NCBI GenBank assembly: GCA_963691905.1
Contig: OY829894.1
Location: 1,612,001 to 1,676,000 of the forward strand
DNA: 64,000 nucleotides
Direction: 5' to 3'
Source of the DNA: QGON01 sp963691905
Lineage (GTDB): Bacteria > Pseudomonadota > Gammaproteobacteria > Chromatiales > Chromatiaceae
Of the stretch, positions 8,242 through 16,539 are shown one piece after another (within the stretch, counting starts at the first letter, position 1; each line of letters starts with the position of its first letter). Below the pieces are notes generated by a model. It was not told where the DNA came from. It was given only the letters and a program-made list of their open reading frames with translations, and did not search any database. Made by a program: the position numbers and the translations under genes.

Positions 8242-8289
8242 TATGTATTATTATAACAAGGCAGTGTGTGCAAAATCGGGGGAGATCCC

Positions 8290-8373
8290 TCGTTGGTTTT
8301 GTGTATTCCGCTGCGCTCCATTTTACACAAAACAAACGCCACTTTCGGCTTCCGGTTATGCAAAACGTTAGAG
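8290..8373 (+). repeat. attC right half (after IS3 copy 1)
   Basis: TCGTTGGTTTTGTG...CCGGTTATGCAAAACG then GTTAGAG (8367-8373). GTTAGAG pairs with the CTCTAAC box at 8739, so it correctly opens the following cassette. Confidence 0.87.
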
Positions 8374-8389
8374 CTAAATAGTAATTAAA

Positions 8390-8719
8390 ATGCTCAAGAA
8401 ATATATTGAAGGTCTAGAAATATGGCTGCACTCAAATAATCCCAATTCAAATTGGAATGACGTACTGATTGTTGACGAAGCAGATTTATATAAAGAAGGG
8501 AAAATAATAAAAAATTTTAGTGAAGTACTTTCCTCACTGAATGATTATGAACATAACTTTATTCAATTGATTCACGAAGGGTATTCTTGGTTAAACCTTT
8601 CAGCTGTAGGCATATTTAAAGGTAATTTAGTTGTGTGTGTTGAAAAACCTGCTCATCCTTCAGGTTTAAAAAAAGAACAGTTGTCTGTAAATTATTCAGG
8701 TAATACAAAAACATTATGA
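8390..8719 (+). CDS. Cassette-borne hypothetical protein (109 aa)
   Basis: ATG 8390 lies 16 bases after the attC core and has only a poor ribosome-binding site. The protein is acidic and soluble, with no signal peptide (MLKKYIEGLEIWLHSNNPNS start). Asn- and Asp-rich turns alternate with hydrophobic strands (FIQLIHEGYSWLNLSAVGIF, NLVVCVEKPA). The compact size and strand pattern could fit an immunity-type or inhibitor protein, but nothing diagnostic is present. It is the only gene of its cassette. Confidence 0.6.
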   Translation: MLKKYIEGLEIWLHSNNPNSNWNDVLIVDEADLYKEGKIIKNFSEVLSSLNDYEHNFIQLIHEGYSWLNLSAVGIFKGNLVVCVEKPAHPSGLKKEQLSVNYSGNTKTL

Positions 8720-8738
8720 GTTTTACAAAAAATAAAAG

Positions 8739-8843
8739 CTCTAACAATTCAAATGCACTCGGAAACAGCAAAATTGGCATGCCATTTTGCTGTCGCAAAA
8801 GCCACGGCCAATTCTGCTGTTCCGGTGATTTGAGACGTTAGGG
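8739..8843 (+). repeat. attC site, shorter type (105 bp)
   Basis: CTCTAAC (8739-8745) to GTTAGGG (8837-8843). Body of the GGAAACAGCAAAATTGGC type. Confidence 0.9.
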
Positions 8844-8853
8844 CAATTAGTCT

Positions 8854-9390
8854 ATGGCGACAGAAATGGAGCAAACTATGACTCTACTTATGAGTGGCGG
8901 TGCTTTAATTATCGCTATTTCATCGTTTATTTTTGCCGTGATGTCATGGCGCGATACACATCGCCCAATTGTTACGGCATTTATAAGATGCCCGGTTTCT
9001 GGAAATTCAGGTACAGGTTTAGAAATAGTTGTTTCAAACTCCGGTAATCGACCCGCAAAAGATGTCCAGCTCCATGCCTTAAAAACTGATTTACAAAAAT
9101 CAATAGCAGCTCCAGTTGGAGACAAAATGCGGGAAGCAGTTGAACGGTGTTTTTCCAAAGAAACCTTTATTCCTGTTCTTGAAGGTGGGAAACAAGTAAC
9201 AAATTCCTTTGGTATATTTACTGTGGGTGACAACAATCATGATACATGGCATTACAAATCTATACTTGAAGTTGTAATCACCTACGAAGGTATAACTGGC
9301 AGAAAATACAGTAATCGAAATAAATTACAGATCGTGTGCAATAAAGGCTTTGCTTTGAGCTACTTTGAACACAGTGAAAAAAATCCCTAA
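8854..9390 (+). CDS. Single-pass membrane protein, cassette-borne
   Basis: 178 aa from ATG 8854; ATG 8869 or 8878 are possible later starts. One N-terminal hydrophobic helix (GGALIIAISSFIFAVMSW, about residues 15-32) is followed by an outside or cytoplasmic domain whose start, RPIVTAFIRCPVSG...LEIVVSNSGNRPAKDVQLHA, looks like a beta-sandwich of the kind seen after one transmembrane helix in many unannotated bacterial proteins. Function unknown. The stop codon TAA at 9388-9390 is part of the CCCTAAC box of the next attC, so the recombination site terminates the gene. Confidence 0.65.
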   Translation: MATEMEQTMTLLMSGGALIIAISSFIFAVMSWRDTHRPIVTAFIRCPVSGNSGTGLEIVVSNSGNRPAKDVQLHALKTDLQKSIAAPVGDKMREAVERCFSKETFIPVLEGGKQVTNSFGIFTVGDNNHDTWHYKSILEVVITYEGITGRKYSNRNKLQIVCNKGFALSYFEHSEKNP

Positions 9391-9500
9391 CAATGCAATT
9401 TCACATGGACAGCCCAAAGCTGGGGCATTTGTGCATTCGCTACGCTCATTGTTGCACAAATGCCCCAGCTTCGGGCTGCCAGTGAATTGCGGCGTTAGGT
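9385..9500 (+). repeat. attC site, variant body (116 bp)
   Basis: CCCTAAC (9385-9391) to GTTAGGT (9494-9500). The central palindrome (AAAGCTGGGGCATTTGTGCA / TGCACAAATGCCCCAGCTT) is unlike the other sites in the window. It supplies the stop codon of the preceding gene. Confidence 0.9.
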
Positions 9501-9517
9501 GCGCACATAATTAAGCT

Positions 9518-10582
9518 ATGAATGATCTGAGAAGCATAGGATATAACGACTGGTTTAAAAGCCGAGTTGATGGTGAATTAATTGCTGCACATGGAGTGGC
9601 ACGAGTAGTTTCTGTGCATAAAGATAGCTACACCGTGACAAAGGGAGAGGAAGAGATATTCGCTGAGTTGGCAGGAAACCTTCTTTATTGCACCGAATCC
9701 GCAAGCAATCTTCCTACTGCTGGTGATTGGGTATATGCTGATTCTTATGATGATGATACCCATGCAATTATATATGGTGTCTTCCCAAGAAAGACTCTTT
9801 TGAAAAGAAAGGCAGCCGGAAAGGTAGTAGATTTTCAATTGATAGCAGCAAATATTGATGTTGCTTTTATCATTCAGTCTTTGAACGATAACTTTAATCT
9901 ACGAAGGTTGGAGCGTTATTTAGTTATGGTCAATGAAAGTAATATTGAACCTATTATTCTGCTAAGTAAATGCGATCTAATGCCCAAAGAAGAGATCAAT
10001 GAAATTAAGAAAAAAGTTTTGGATGTCGCCCCTAAAACTACTGTGATGGAGTTTAGCAAATTAAACCAAGATAATATTGATTCAATTATCAGCTTATTAA
10101 AGAGTGGGGCATCCTATTGTTTGTTAGGTTCATCTGGTGTTGGTAAAACCACCTTACTTAACAGCATAATAGGTAATCAAAAATATGACACAAAAGAAGT
10201 AAGTAAAATACAAAGCAAGGGCCGACACACCACAACAAGCCGTCAATTAGTTCGCTTGGAAAGTGGAGCGATGATAATAGATACACCGGGAATGAGAGAG
10301 CTTGGTAGCATGTCCGTTGATGATGGTCTGAATGAAACTTTCTCAGAGATACCTGAGCTTTCACAAAGTTGCAAATTTTCTAACTGTTCCCATACTAATG
10401 AAAAAGGTTGTGCAATCTTGGCCGCTATAAAGGCCGGCGATCTATCTGAACAACGCTATCAAAATTATCTGAAGATGAAAAAAGAGTCAGAATTTAATCA
10501 AATGTCCTATATAGAAAAAAGAAAGAAGGATAAGAGTTTTGGTAAGCTAGTTAAAACAACCATGAAAAATAAGCAGAGATAA
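9518..10582 (+). CDS. rsgA: RsgA-like circularly permuted GTPase (cassette-borne)
   Basis: A 354-aa protein with the full RsgA/YjeQ architecture: N-terminal OB-fold (about 1-95); permuted GTPase with G4 SKCD at 150-153, G1 GSSGVGKTT at 204-212 and G3 DTPG at 255-258; and the C-terminal zinc motif (Cys285, Cys290, His292, Cys298). RsgA normally helps mature the 30S ribosomal subunit in the cytoplasm and is a core chromosomal gene. A mobile, AT-rich cassette copy is unusual; it may be an extra paralogue or a captured orthologue. All key residues are present. The N-terminal 'NDLRSIGYNDWFKS' resembles the RsgA subtype often found in accessory DNA. Start ATG 9518 lies 18 bp past the core site. Confidence 0.92.
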   Translation: MNDLRSIGYNDWFKSRVDGELIAAHGVARVVSVHKDSYTVTKGEEEIFAELAGNLLYCTESASNLPTAGDWVYADSYDDDTHAIIYGVFPRKTLLKRKAAGKVVDFQLIAANIDVAFIIQSLNDNFNLRRLERYLVMVNESNIEPIILLSKCDLMPKEEINEIKKKVLDVAPKTTVMEFSKLNQDNIDSIISLLKSGASYCLLGSSGVGKTTLLNSIIGNQKYDTKEVSKIQSKGRHTTTSRQLVRLESGAMIIDTPGMRELGSMSVDDGLNETFSEIPELSQSCKFSNCSHTNEKGCAILAAIKAGDLSEQRYQNYLKMKKESEFNQMSYIEKRKKDKSFGKLVKTTMKNKQR

Positions 10583-10585
10583 TGC

Positions 10586-10707
10586 ACCTAACAATTCAAA
10601 TTCACTCGGACAGTCAAAAGCGTCGTTTGTTTTGTGTCAGTCGCTATCGCTCCATTCTACACAAAACAAACGACGCTTTTGCCTTCCGGTGATTTGAGGC
10701 GTTAGAA
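10586..10707 (+). repeat. attC site (122 bp)
   Basis: ACCTAAC (10586-10592), the complement of the GTTAGGT that opened the RsgA cassette, to GTTAGAA (10701-10707). TTCAAATTCACTCGG / CCGGTGATTTGAGGCG subtype. Confidence 0.92.
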
Positions 10708-10720
10708 AAAAGAAGAAAAG

Positions 10721-11317
10721 ATGAAGTGCCTCATAGTTACAACACATCCGTTAGATGACAGCCTCTGCAAACAGCTGGGTAGGCATGTCGAAAACAAGCT
10801 AACTCAAATTGGCCACGAGGTTACTATCGAAGACCTCTACGCCGAGAATTTTGAGCCTGCATTAACAGTGATTGAAAGAAAATCATATTATGGTGAGAGC
10901 TACGACTCATCAAATATCGCAGAGCAAGTGCATAAGCTCCAGGATGCAGAGGCGTTGGTGCTTTTGTTTCCAACATGGTGGTTTGGTTTTCCAGCCATGC
11001 TCAAGGGATGGTTTGACCGGGTTTGGGGTCCTGGTATCGCCTATGACCATGCAAGTGATTATGGGCCAATTAAGCCTCGGCTAAATAATCTAAGAAAAGT
11101 CTTAGTGGTAACAACACTGGGTTCCCCTTGGTGGGTTGATCACCTAGTATTGTGGCAACCAGTGAAACGAATAATGAAATTAGCATTGCTAGGAGCCTGC
11201 ACCAAGAAAAGCAAACTCCAATTCTTGTCTCTGTACAATAGCGAAAAACTGAATGAGCAAAAAATTGCTGTGTTTAAAGACAGGATTGAAAAAGCAATCG
11301 CCACTTGGGGAGAATAA
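10721..11317 (+). CDS. NAD(P)H dehydrogenase (quinone), flavodoxin-like fold
   Basis: 198 aa, Flavodoxin_2 family (NQO/KefF/MdaB-like). Visible features are the N-terminal strand and FMN/FAD phosphate loop (MKCLIVTTHPLDDSLCKQLG), DLYAENFEPA, the flavin-binding segment LLFPTWWFGFPAMLKGWFDR (about residues 83-102) with GPGIAYD following, and a late VTTLGSPWW. The family reduces quinones or other electrophiles with NAD(P)H in the cytoplasm. The start ATG follows AAAAGAAGAAAAG, a weak but adequate ribosome-binding site. It is the single gene of its cassette; the specific substrate cannot be told from sequence. Confidence 0.88.
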   Translation: MKCLIVTTHPLDDSLCKQLGRHVENKLTQIGHEVTIEDLYAENFEPALTVIERKSYYGESYDSSNIAEQVHKLQDAEALVLLFPTWWFGFPAMLKGWFDRVWGPGIAYDHASDYGPIKPRLNNLRKVLVVTTLGSPWWVDHLVLWQPVKRIMKLALLGACTKKSKLQFLSLYNSEKLNEQKIAVFKDRIEKAIATWGE

Positions 11318-11320
11318 TGT

Positions 11321-11442
11321 TTCTAACAATTCAAATTCACTCGGACAGCAAAAACTGCCGTTCGTTTTGCGCATTTCGCTGCGCTGCATTTTTGCACAAA
11401 ACGAACGGCAGTTTTTGCTTCCGGTGATTTGAGGCGTTAGCT
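11321..11442 (+). repeat. attC site (122 bp)
   Basis: TTCTAAC (11321-11327), complement of GTTAGAA at 10701, to GTTAGCT (11436-11442). Central palindrome GCCGTTCGTTTTG...CAAAACGAACGGC. Confidence 0.92.
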
Positions 11443-11762
11443 GTGAATATCTTTTTGAAACTCACTTCGTCGATTTGGTCGAGGTAAAACTGAGGATTGC
11501 GGTTTGAATATTTGGCTAGTTCCACAGAACAATGGAATGTGCCACCCTGACAGTTCAAGTCAGCGATGCAGGAATTGTTCAAAAATTGAAGTGGTGATCA
11601 ACCGCATCCCATTCGTAATTGCTTTTATGTGAGTGGTTACCACAAATAGGCGACGGAAGTGTTGAAAAGATTTTGGTGTGGCAATAACTGGAAAGCGTTT
11701 CACGCTGATCAAATGGCGGAAAGCACTCGGATAGGAAGTCAAACAATGGTGTATTCAAAAAC
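11443..11762 (+). other. ORF-less cassette, family III (320 bp, copy 1)
   Basis: No supported gene. The block GTGAATATCTTTTTGAAACT to AACAATGGTGTATTC recurs without visible change at 25439-25758. Only 60- to 80-codon minus-strand frames lacking ribosome-binding sites are open. The two copies are followed by different genes, so the unit was duplicated as a separate cassette. Confidence 0.75.
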
Positions 11763-11880
11763 AGCTAACAAACACATTCACTCGGACAGGCAAAAGCGTC
11801 GTTGATTTGTGCATTCCGCTGCGCTCCATTTTGCACAAACCAACGCCACTTTTGCCTTCCGGTGATGTGAGACGTTAGCG
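11763..11880 (+). repeat. attC site (118 bp)
   Basis: AGCTAAC (11763-11769) to GTTAGCG (11874-11880). Subtype CACATTCACTCGG / CCGGTGATGTGAGACG. Confidence 0.92.
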
Positions 11881-11898
11881 CTTATTAAGGAATATGAA

Positions 11899-12765
11899 AT
11901 GTCATCTGTATTTTTAAGTCACAATTCAAAAGATAAACCGTGGGTAAGGGAATTAGCAAGAAAATTAACTTCTGATGGCGTATTAGTGTGGCTGGATGAA
12001 GCAGAATTAAATATTGGAGATTCATTAATTGAGAAAATCTCAGCCGGTATAAGTGACATGAAGTATGTCGCTGCTGTAATTTCCAAAAACTCAATTGAAT
12101 CAAATTGGGTTCAAAAAGAAATCAGTCTTGCTATGTCAAAAGAGCTATCTGGACGTCGTGTAACAGTATTACCACTTCTAATAGATCGATGTACTTTACC
12201 ATCATCATTGGCAGATAAATTATATGCTGATTTTACTCAAAAAGAGAATTATGAATTTGAATATTCAAAATTATTACGCGCTTTAGGTGGGCATTCCAGT
12301 TCCCAATCAACTACCACGGAAATACAACAAACAAATTTTAAAAAGTCTCAATTTAGTGAAAGAAAGGTGGAAAAAGCCCCGACTGTTGATATTCGTATTA
12401 TTGGTGTAGTAAAAGAACGAACGCGCCAAGATCAAGAGTTTTCAGGCCTTCAGCATTATTATTTGCAACTTTCTTCGAGGCCACCCAGTGGGTGGGGTGC
12501 TTATTTTACGCAAGCTAGGCAGTTTCCACGTCATAGTATGTGGCGAGATGCCTGGTTAGATGGAGATTGCGTTGTGGTTAAGTGCGCCTTAGATGAGCTT
12601 TCAAGGCATCACGTTAAAGATTTAAAAGAAGATGTTGCTTCGTCAAATGCAAACTATAATCAGGCTCAAATAAATCTAGAACGTAAAAGACAGCAAGAAA
12701 GAGAGCAACAGGAGATAGAAACGAAAAAACGTAATGATGCTCTTGATCAACTCAACTTTGATTAA
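11899..12765 (+). CDS. TIR-domain protein (288 aa), duplicated cassette copy 1
   Basis: Residues 1 to about 130 form a TIR domain: VFLSHNSKDKPWVRELARKL, WLDEAELNIGDSL, and SNWVQKEISLAMS with Glu74 as the likely NADase residue. A Ser/Thr/Gln-rich linker (about 133-160) leads to a domain starting VDIRIIGVVKERTRQDQEF (about 165-245), and then a charged, coiled-coil-like tail rich in Glu, Arg and Gln. The C-terminal domain is not one I recognise and may sense a trigger. ATG 11899 follows TTAAGGAATATGAA. An identical gene lies at 26913. A defence role is inferred from the TIR class, not shown. Confidence 0.85.
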   Translation: MSSVFLSHNSKDKPWVRELARKLTSDGVLVWLDEAELNIGDSLIEKISAGISDMKYVAAVISKNSIESNWVQKEISLAMSKELSGRRVTVLPLLIDRCTLPSSLADKLYADFTQKENYEFEYSKLLRALGGHSSSQSTTTEIQQTNFKKSQFSERKVEKAPTVDIRIIGVVKERTRQDQEFSGLQHYYLQLSSRPPSGWGAYFTQARQFPRHSMWRDAWLDGDCVVVKCALDELSRHHVKDLKEDVASSNANYNQAQINLERKRQQEREQQEIETKKRNDALDQLNFD

Positions 12766-12770
12766 CCATG

Positions 12771-12845
12771 CGCTAACAAAGTAAATCAACCTGACATTTT
12801 GTTCGCTAGCGCTCTCAAAATGACAGGTTATTTACGACGTTAGCG
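12771..12845 (+). repeat. Short attC site (75 bp)
   Basis: CGCTAAC (12771-12777) to GTTAGCG (12839-12845), with AACCTGACATTTTG / CAAAATGACAGGTT as inner palindrome. It travels with the TIR gene; an identical site is at 27785. Confidence 0.88.
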
Positions 12846-13348
12846 CTAATAGCTTTTGAGCAATACATAAAGAAATCAGATAAACGGAAAGAATGAAAAA
12901 ATCAAATTTCGAAAAGCAGTTGGCCCTGGCGCCCTACTCTTTTATGAATTGATCTGAAAACCTGAAAGAATGATGTAGCTCTGTTGGTAGAAGGTCGCTT
13001 TATCCAGGCAAAAAGAATGAAAATTACGTCAATTCGTAAAACGCATACCAGATTGGTGGCAAGTCCAGAACAGTAGCAAGTAACCAGTAGTTCATTGCCA
13101 AAATGATTGCTTTTACTTTTCACCAGCCTGAGAGTCTCAAATTTATTGCGGCCCTGTAGAATGCAATCGGCTTCCGTAAATTCAACGCAAATACGAATTG
13201 ATTGCATTACCCGGCATAATCAATCTGGAAAATAGAAAAAGCGAAAAAACATTAAAAATTAGGTTTCAAGTAAACTAAGGAAAAAGCCTTTTCAAATAGA
13301 GCGTACAGCAATGAAAGCGTATAAACCCATCATAGAAGTGAAGGCATG
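12846..13348 (+). other. ORF-less cassette, family I, copy a (503 bp)
   Basis: No supported gene. It begins CTAATAG, so core plus cassette read TTAGCGCTAA, a 10-bp palindrome. Blocks shared by all seven family members are GGCGCCCTACTCT, CTGAAAACCTGAA, TTATCCAGGCA, GAATGAAAATTACGTCAATTC, AGATTGGTGGC, TTCATTGCCAAA, GCGGCC(C/T)TGTAGAAT and AACTAAGGAAAAAGCC. The minus-strand 101-codon frame is intact here but broken in copies b, c and d; the plus-strand peptide from 13017 stops early. Identical to copy f at 28479. Confidence 0.75.
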
Positions 13349-13468
13349 CGCTAACAAGCGCATTAACTCGGACAGCCAAAAGCATCGTTGGTTTTGTGCA
13401 TTTCGCTACGCTCATTTTTGCACAAAACCAACGCCACTTTTGGCTTCCGGTTATGCAAAACGTTAGCG
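13349..13468 (+). repeat. attC site (120 bp)
   Basis: CGCTAAC (13349-13355) to GTTAGCG (13462-13468). GCGCATTAACTCGG / CCGGTTATGC subtype. Confidence 0.92.
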
Positions 13469-13967
13469 CTAATAGGTTTTGAGCAATACAAGAGAGATCA
13501 GATAAACTGAAAGAATGAAAAATCGAATTTCGTAAAGCAGTTCACCTGGCGCCCTACTCTATTACGTGTTGTTCTGAAAACCTGAACAGTAATGTAGCCC
13601 TACTGATAGAGACTAGCTTTATCCAGGCAGAAAGAATGAAAATTACGTCAATTCATAAAGCGCCTACCAGATTGGTGGCAAGTCCAGGACAGTGCAAAGC
13701 AACCTGTATTCATTGCCAAATTGATTGCTTTTACGTTGCACCAATCTGAGAGCCTTGATTTTATTGCGGCCTTGTAGAATAAAATCAGTTTCCGGGAATC
13801 CAACGCAAATTAGAATTGATTGCATTACCCAACATAACCAATTTGGAGAATAGAAAAAACAAAAAATCCATTATAAATAGGGTTTCAAGTAAACTAAGGA
13901 AAAAGCCTTTTCAAATAGAGCTAAAAGCAATGAAACCGTACAAACTTATCATCGGAGTGTAAGCCTG
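13469..13967 (+). other. ORF-less cassette, family I, copy b (499 bp)
   Basis: Same conserved blocks as copy a, about 85% identical by eye, with small indels. The 29-codon plus-strand frame seen in copies c, d and g is frameshifted here (from ATG 13636). Identical to copy e at 27860. Confidence 0.75.
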
Positions 13968-14087
13968 CGCTAACAAGCGCATTAACTCGGACAGCCAAAA
14001 GCATCGTTGGTTTTGTGCACTTCGCTACGCTCATTCTTGCACAAAACCAACGCCACTTTTGGCTTCCGGTTATGCTGAACGTTATAA
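13968..14087 (+). repeat. attC site (120 bp)
   Basis: CGCTAAC (13968-13974) to GTTATAA (14081-14087). Confidence 0.9.
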
Positions 14088-14501
14088 GTTAAAGAACAAA
14101 AAAATAAACAAGCAACATATTTGTTTTCAATCCTGAAGTTTTCGCGCATTCTCAATTTAAAAATATATAAAATATTAATTCCTATTCCAAATCAATTTTA
14201 TTCTCAAAACGAGAGGCTCTTTCTTCGCTCACTCTCTTTTATTTCAATCAGTCTCAATCTTATTCTGGGAAATTTTTCTCATCATTTGAGTTCAACGGTA
14301 ATTCACAAAATAATTAAAAAGCCCCTTCCTAAAAATCAATTCTCAAAGCAAGCAACCAGGTTAAATAAAACCCAGCAACAAAATAATCAATTTCCTGTTT
14401 TTTAAATCAAGACCTATCATTTAAAACCCTTGCATTGAATCCATATCAACGGTATTTTTAATGCATTAAATAATCACCTTCAAAGCAAATGGCATCAAAA
14501 C
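14088..14501 (+). other. Very AT-rich cassette without a convincing gene
   Basis: 414 bp with the lowest GC content in the window. A 94-codon frame (14121-14405, TTG start, no ribosome-binding site) would encode a basic protein rich in Ile, Lys, Asn and Gln. This is expected by chance at such composition, so I do not call it. The sequence is not repeated elsewhere in the window. Its boundaries are sound: GTTATAA at 14081 pairs with TTATAAC at 14502. Confidence 0.5.
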
Positions 14502-14605
14502 TTATAACAATGCAAATGCACTCGGAAACAGCAAAATTGGCACGCCATTTTGCTGTCGCAAAAGCCCCGCCAATTTCACTGTTCCGGTGATTTGCGACGT
14601 TAGGC
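14502..14605 (+). repeat. attC site, shorter type (104 bp)
   Basis: TTATAAC (14502-14508) to GTTAGGC (14599-14605), GGAAACAGCAAAATTGGC body. Confidence 0.9.
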
Positions 14606-14713
14606 TTCGCAAAAAATATAACCCCATATAAATAACTGCTTATCTATCAAGTAGTTAGTCGTCTCCATTAAATGTCATCTTGATATTCCTTGCATCATAA
14701 GTACACTGTATGT

Positions 14714-15007
14714 ATGAAGCAGTTAGAATTTGAGTGGGATGATAGAAAAGATAAGGCAAACACCAAAAAGCATGGTGTGTCCTTTGATGAGGCGCGCACA
14801 GTCTTTTACGATGAATATGCTATTCAATTCTATGACCCACAGCATTCTGAATGTGAAGATCGATTTCTTCTACTTGGTACAAGTTTCAAATTAAAAGCAC
14901 TTGTTGTTTGTCATTGCTTTAGAGAAGAAGAGACAGTAGTCAGAATCATCTCAGCTAGAAAAGCGGATAAAGATGAAGAACAAGTGTATTGGAGTGAAAG
15001 ACAATGA
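14714..15007 (+). CDS. brnT: BrnT-family toxin (type II toxin-antitoxin), copy 1
   Basis: 97 aa from ATG 14714. BrnT is a RelE-fold ribonuclease toxin, and the hallmark start is clear: LEFEWDDRKDKANTKKHGVSFDEA, then YDPQHSECEDRFLLLGTS and a late RIISARKADKDE. An upstream in-frame ATG at 14690 is possible but would extend the family N-terminus. The stop overlaps the brnA start by 4 bp (ATGA), the usual toxin-first order of brnTA. BrnA normally binds BrnT and represses the shared promoter, which probably lies at about 14650-14710. The second copy of this cassette (18739) has a frameshift. Confidence 0.92.
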   Translation: MKQLEFEWDDRKDKANTKKHGVSFDEARTVFYDEYAIQFYDPQHSECEDRFLLLGTSFKLKALVVCHCFREEETVVRIISARKADKDEEQVYWSERQ

Positions 15008-15222
15008 AAGATCATTATGATTTCTCAAAAATGAAAGGGAAAAAGAATCCCTACATTAAATATCTTAAACAGCCTGTCACTATGCGCCTTGATTGTGATT
15101 CTGTTGAATATTTTAAGTCATTAGCAGAAGAAAGCGGTATTCCATATCAAACACTTATTAATCTTTACTTGCGTGACTGCGCTATTCATCACCGTAAATT
15201 GCATATGCAATGGGCTTCATAA
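15004..15222 (+). CDS. brnA: BrnA-family antitoxin, copy 1
   Basis: 72 aa: MKDHYDFSKMKGKKNPYIKY followed by a ribbon-helix-helix segment (QPVTMRLDCDSVEYFKSLAE, then GIPYQTLINLYLRDCA). It pairs with the BrnT gene it overlaps, would neutralise it by direct binding, and would repress the operon. The protein is identical to the second copy at 19028. Ends 4 bp before the attC. Confidence 0.92.
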   Translation: MKDHYDFSKMKGKKNPYIKYLKQPVTMRLDCDSVEYFKSLAEESGIPYQTLINLYLRDCAIHHRKLHMQWAS

Positions 15223-15226
15223 AAAA

Positions 15227-15347
15227 GCCTAACAATGCAAATTCACTCGGACAGTCAAAAGCATCGTTTGTTTTGTGTCAGTCGCTACGCTCCATTTTAC
15301 ACAAAACAAACGCCACTTTTGCCTTCCGGTGATTTGCGGCGTTAGGT
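15227..15347 (+). repeat. attC site (121 bp)
   Basis: GCCTAAC (15227-15233) to GTTAGGT (15341-15347). Confidence 0.92.
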
Positions 15348-15386
15348 TAACAATTTTAATTGGCACTGATGTAGACTAAGTAAAAT

Positions 15387-16451
15387 ATGATAGATGTTTC
15401 AAGGTTCTGTCTAAAGCATGTAAATCAAGGTAAGAATGTTGCTATTCTCCCCGCAGGAGGATTGCTTGCATTTGGACATTTGGAACAAGACAATGTGTTA
15501 TTTATCCATCCTGAGTCAGTAAATAATTTGGAACCACTCTTAGCTATCGCCGAAGGTGAAAGCAGCTCAGCTAACATAGCTGACTTTTCAGCAAGATTTA
15601 CAGGAATTACCCCTGAAGTCTTTTTGGAAAATGAAATAGCTGTCTTCGCTTTTAATGCTGATGAAATTGAAATAAATATAACAAATGCCTTTGAGGCTAT
15701 TGATCTACTAAATGAATTGTCAGAAAAGGCTTTTAATGCATTAAATATTATTCGATTTATTCATTGCAGATTCAATGTCCCAGAAACGCTTCCATTTATT
15801 CCGGGGCAGTGGAGGAATTCAAACGGTTTCATGGGAGCAATAATTGTTACATCAAAAACAGCACGATTAATAGCAGGAAAAAAGGGTGGGGCAATGATGG
15901 TTGGTGGCCTTGGACTTGGCCTAGAGGCCTATGAAGGTTCAGGCTATCAGAATCATGAGTATATGTTCTTACTAGATGAAAATAATAAAAAGGTAGGTGA
16001 GGTTGGAAGAATTGTAAGGAAGGCTTTGCATATTTTAAATAAAGCAATGTATGCCAATGACGAAACACTAAAATTTATAACACTTATGGCTCTCTTTGAA
16101 TACCTTGCAACAGGATGTAAATATACTAAGTTTGAAAAAGTTCGATCAAAAATTCAGGTTCATATAGCAAAAAATGAAAGCGAATACCATTTTTTGACGA
16201 ATAGATTTAGACAATTGACAAGTAAAGAAGATCTTGATGGTATTAAAACTGGTTATAGAACCCGAATTATCCATGGGGGGGCGCTTATCGATGAAATGCT
16301 GTCATCAGAAGAAAGAAATAAATTATTCTATGAGCTATTTGGTTATGTTGAAAAAGTGATAAAGGATATGATTAAAGATTCATATCTTTCACTTGATTCA
16401 CTTCAAGAAAAGCGAGTGGCAATGATGGAGAATATTGGAATAAAAACCTAA
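15387..16451 (+). CDS. ApeA-like HEPN-domain protein (354 aa)
   Basis: The C-terminal half carries an HEPN signature: Arg291-x4-His296 in YRTRIIHGG, in the helical context typical of ApeA-like HEPN proteins (FITLMALFEYLATG, then FRQLTSKEDLDGIKTGYRTR). HEPN proteins of this class are often metal-independent RNases used in abortive phage defence or toxin systems. The N-terminal ~200 aa (GGLLAFGHLEQDN..., DALINEL-type helices) is unassigned and may recognise a trigger. The start ATG at 15387 lies 40 bp after the core site, longer than usual. The stop TAA (16449-16451) lies within ACCTAAC of the next attC. Activity is inferred from the motif. Confidence 0.75.
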   Translation: MIDVSRFCLKHVNQGKNVAILPAGGLLAFGHLEQDNVLFIHPESVNNLEPLLAIAEGESSSANIADFSARFTGITPEVFLENEIAVFAFNADEIEINITNAFEAIDLLNELSEKAFNALNIIRFIHCRFNVPETLPFIPGQWRNSNGFMGAIIVTSKTARLIAGKKGGAMMVGGLGLGLEAYEGSGYQNHEYMFLLDENNKKVGEVGRIVRKALHILNKAMYANDETLKFITLMALFEYLATGCKYTKFEKVRSKIQVHIAKNESEYHFLTNRFRQLTSKEDLDGIKTGYRTRIIHGGALIDEMLSSEERNKLFYELFGYVEKVIKDMIKDSYLSLDSLQEKRVAMMENIGIKT

Positions 16452-16483
16452 CAATCACATGCACTCGGACAGGCAAAAGCGTC
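16446..16483 (+). repeat. attC left half (interrupted by IS3 copy 2)
   Basis: ACCTAAC (16446-16452) through GGCAAAAGCGTC. Its CACATGCACTCGG segment matches the CCGGTGATGTGAG of the right half at 17751, so this attC may have been a single site before insertion. Confidence 0.87.
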
Positions 16484-16539
16484 GGGAACCTACCCCAGTT
16501 TTGCACACATCTAATTACTAATTTATTAGAGGTGAGCAA

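Larger units (their letters stand above)
7023..8289 (+). mobile_element. IS3-family element, copy 1 (1,267 bp)
   Basis: Terminal inverted repeats: GGGAACCTACCCCAGTTTTG at the left end, and at the right end the complement of GGGATCTCCCCCGATTTTG. Two overlapping frames (orfA, orfB) are typical of IS3. The flanks share only the dinucleotide TC, so no clear 3-4 bp target duplication is seen. The element lies 38 bases into an attC. Four more copies (16484, 20174, 23377, 35705) have the same ends, the same orientation and the same site. Confidence 0.93.

Noticed and set aside
7021..8292. A 3-4 bp target duplication for the IS3 copies
   Set aside because: Only TC is shared by the flanks of copies 1, 2 and 5, and nothing convincing is shared by copies 3 and 4; I do not claim a duplication.
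7403..8335. 60- to 61-codon minus-strand frames inside the IS3 copies (also at the equivalent positions in the other copies)
   Set aside because: Antisense shadows of orfB, repeated only because the element is repeated.
14121..14405. 94-codon frame in the AT-rich cassette
   Set aside because: TTG start, no ribosome-binding site, composition expected by chance in such AT-rich DNA.
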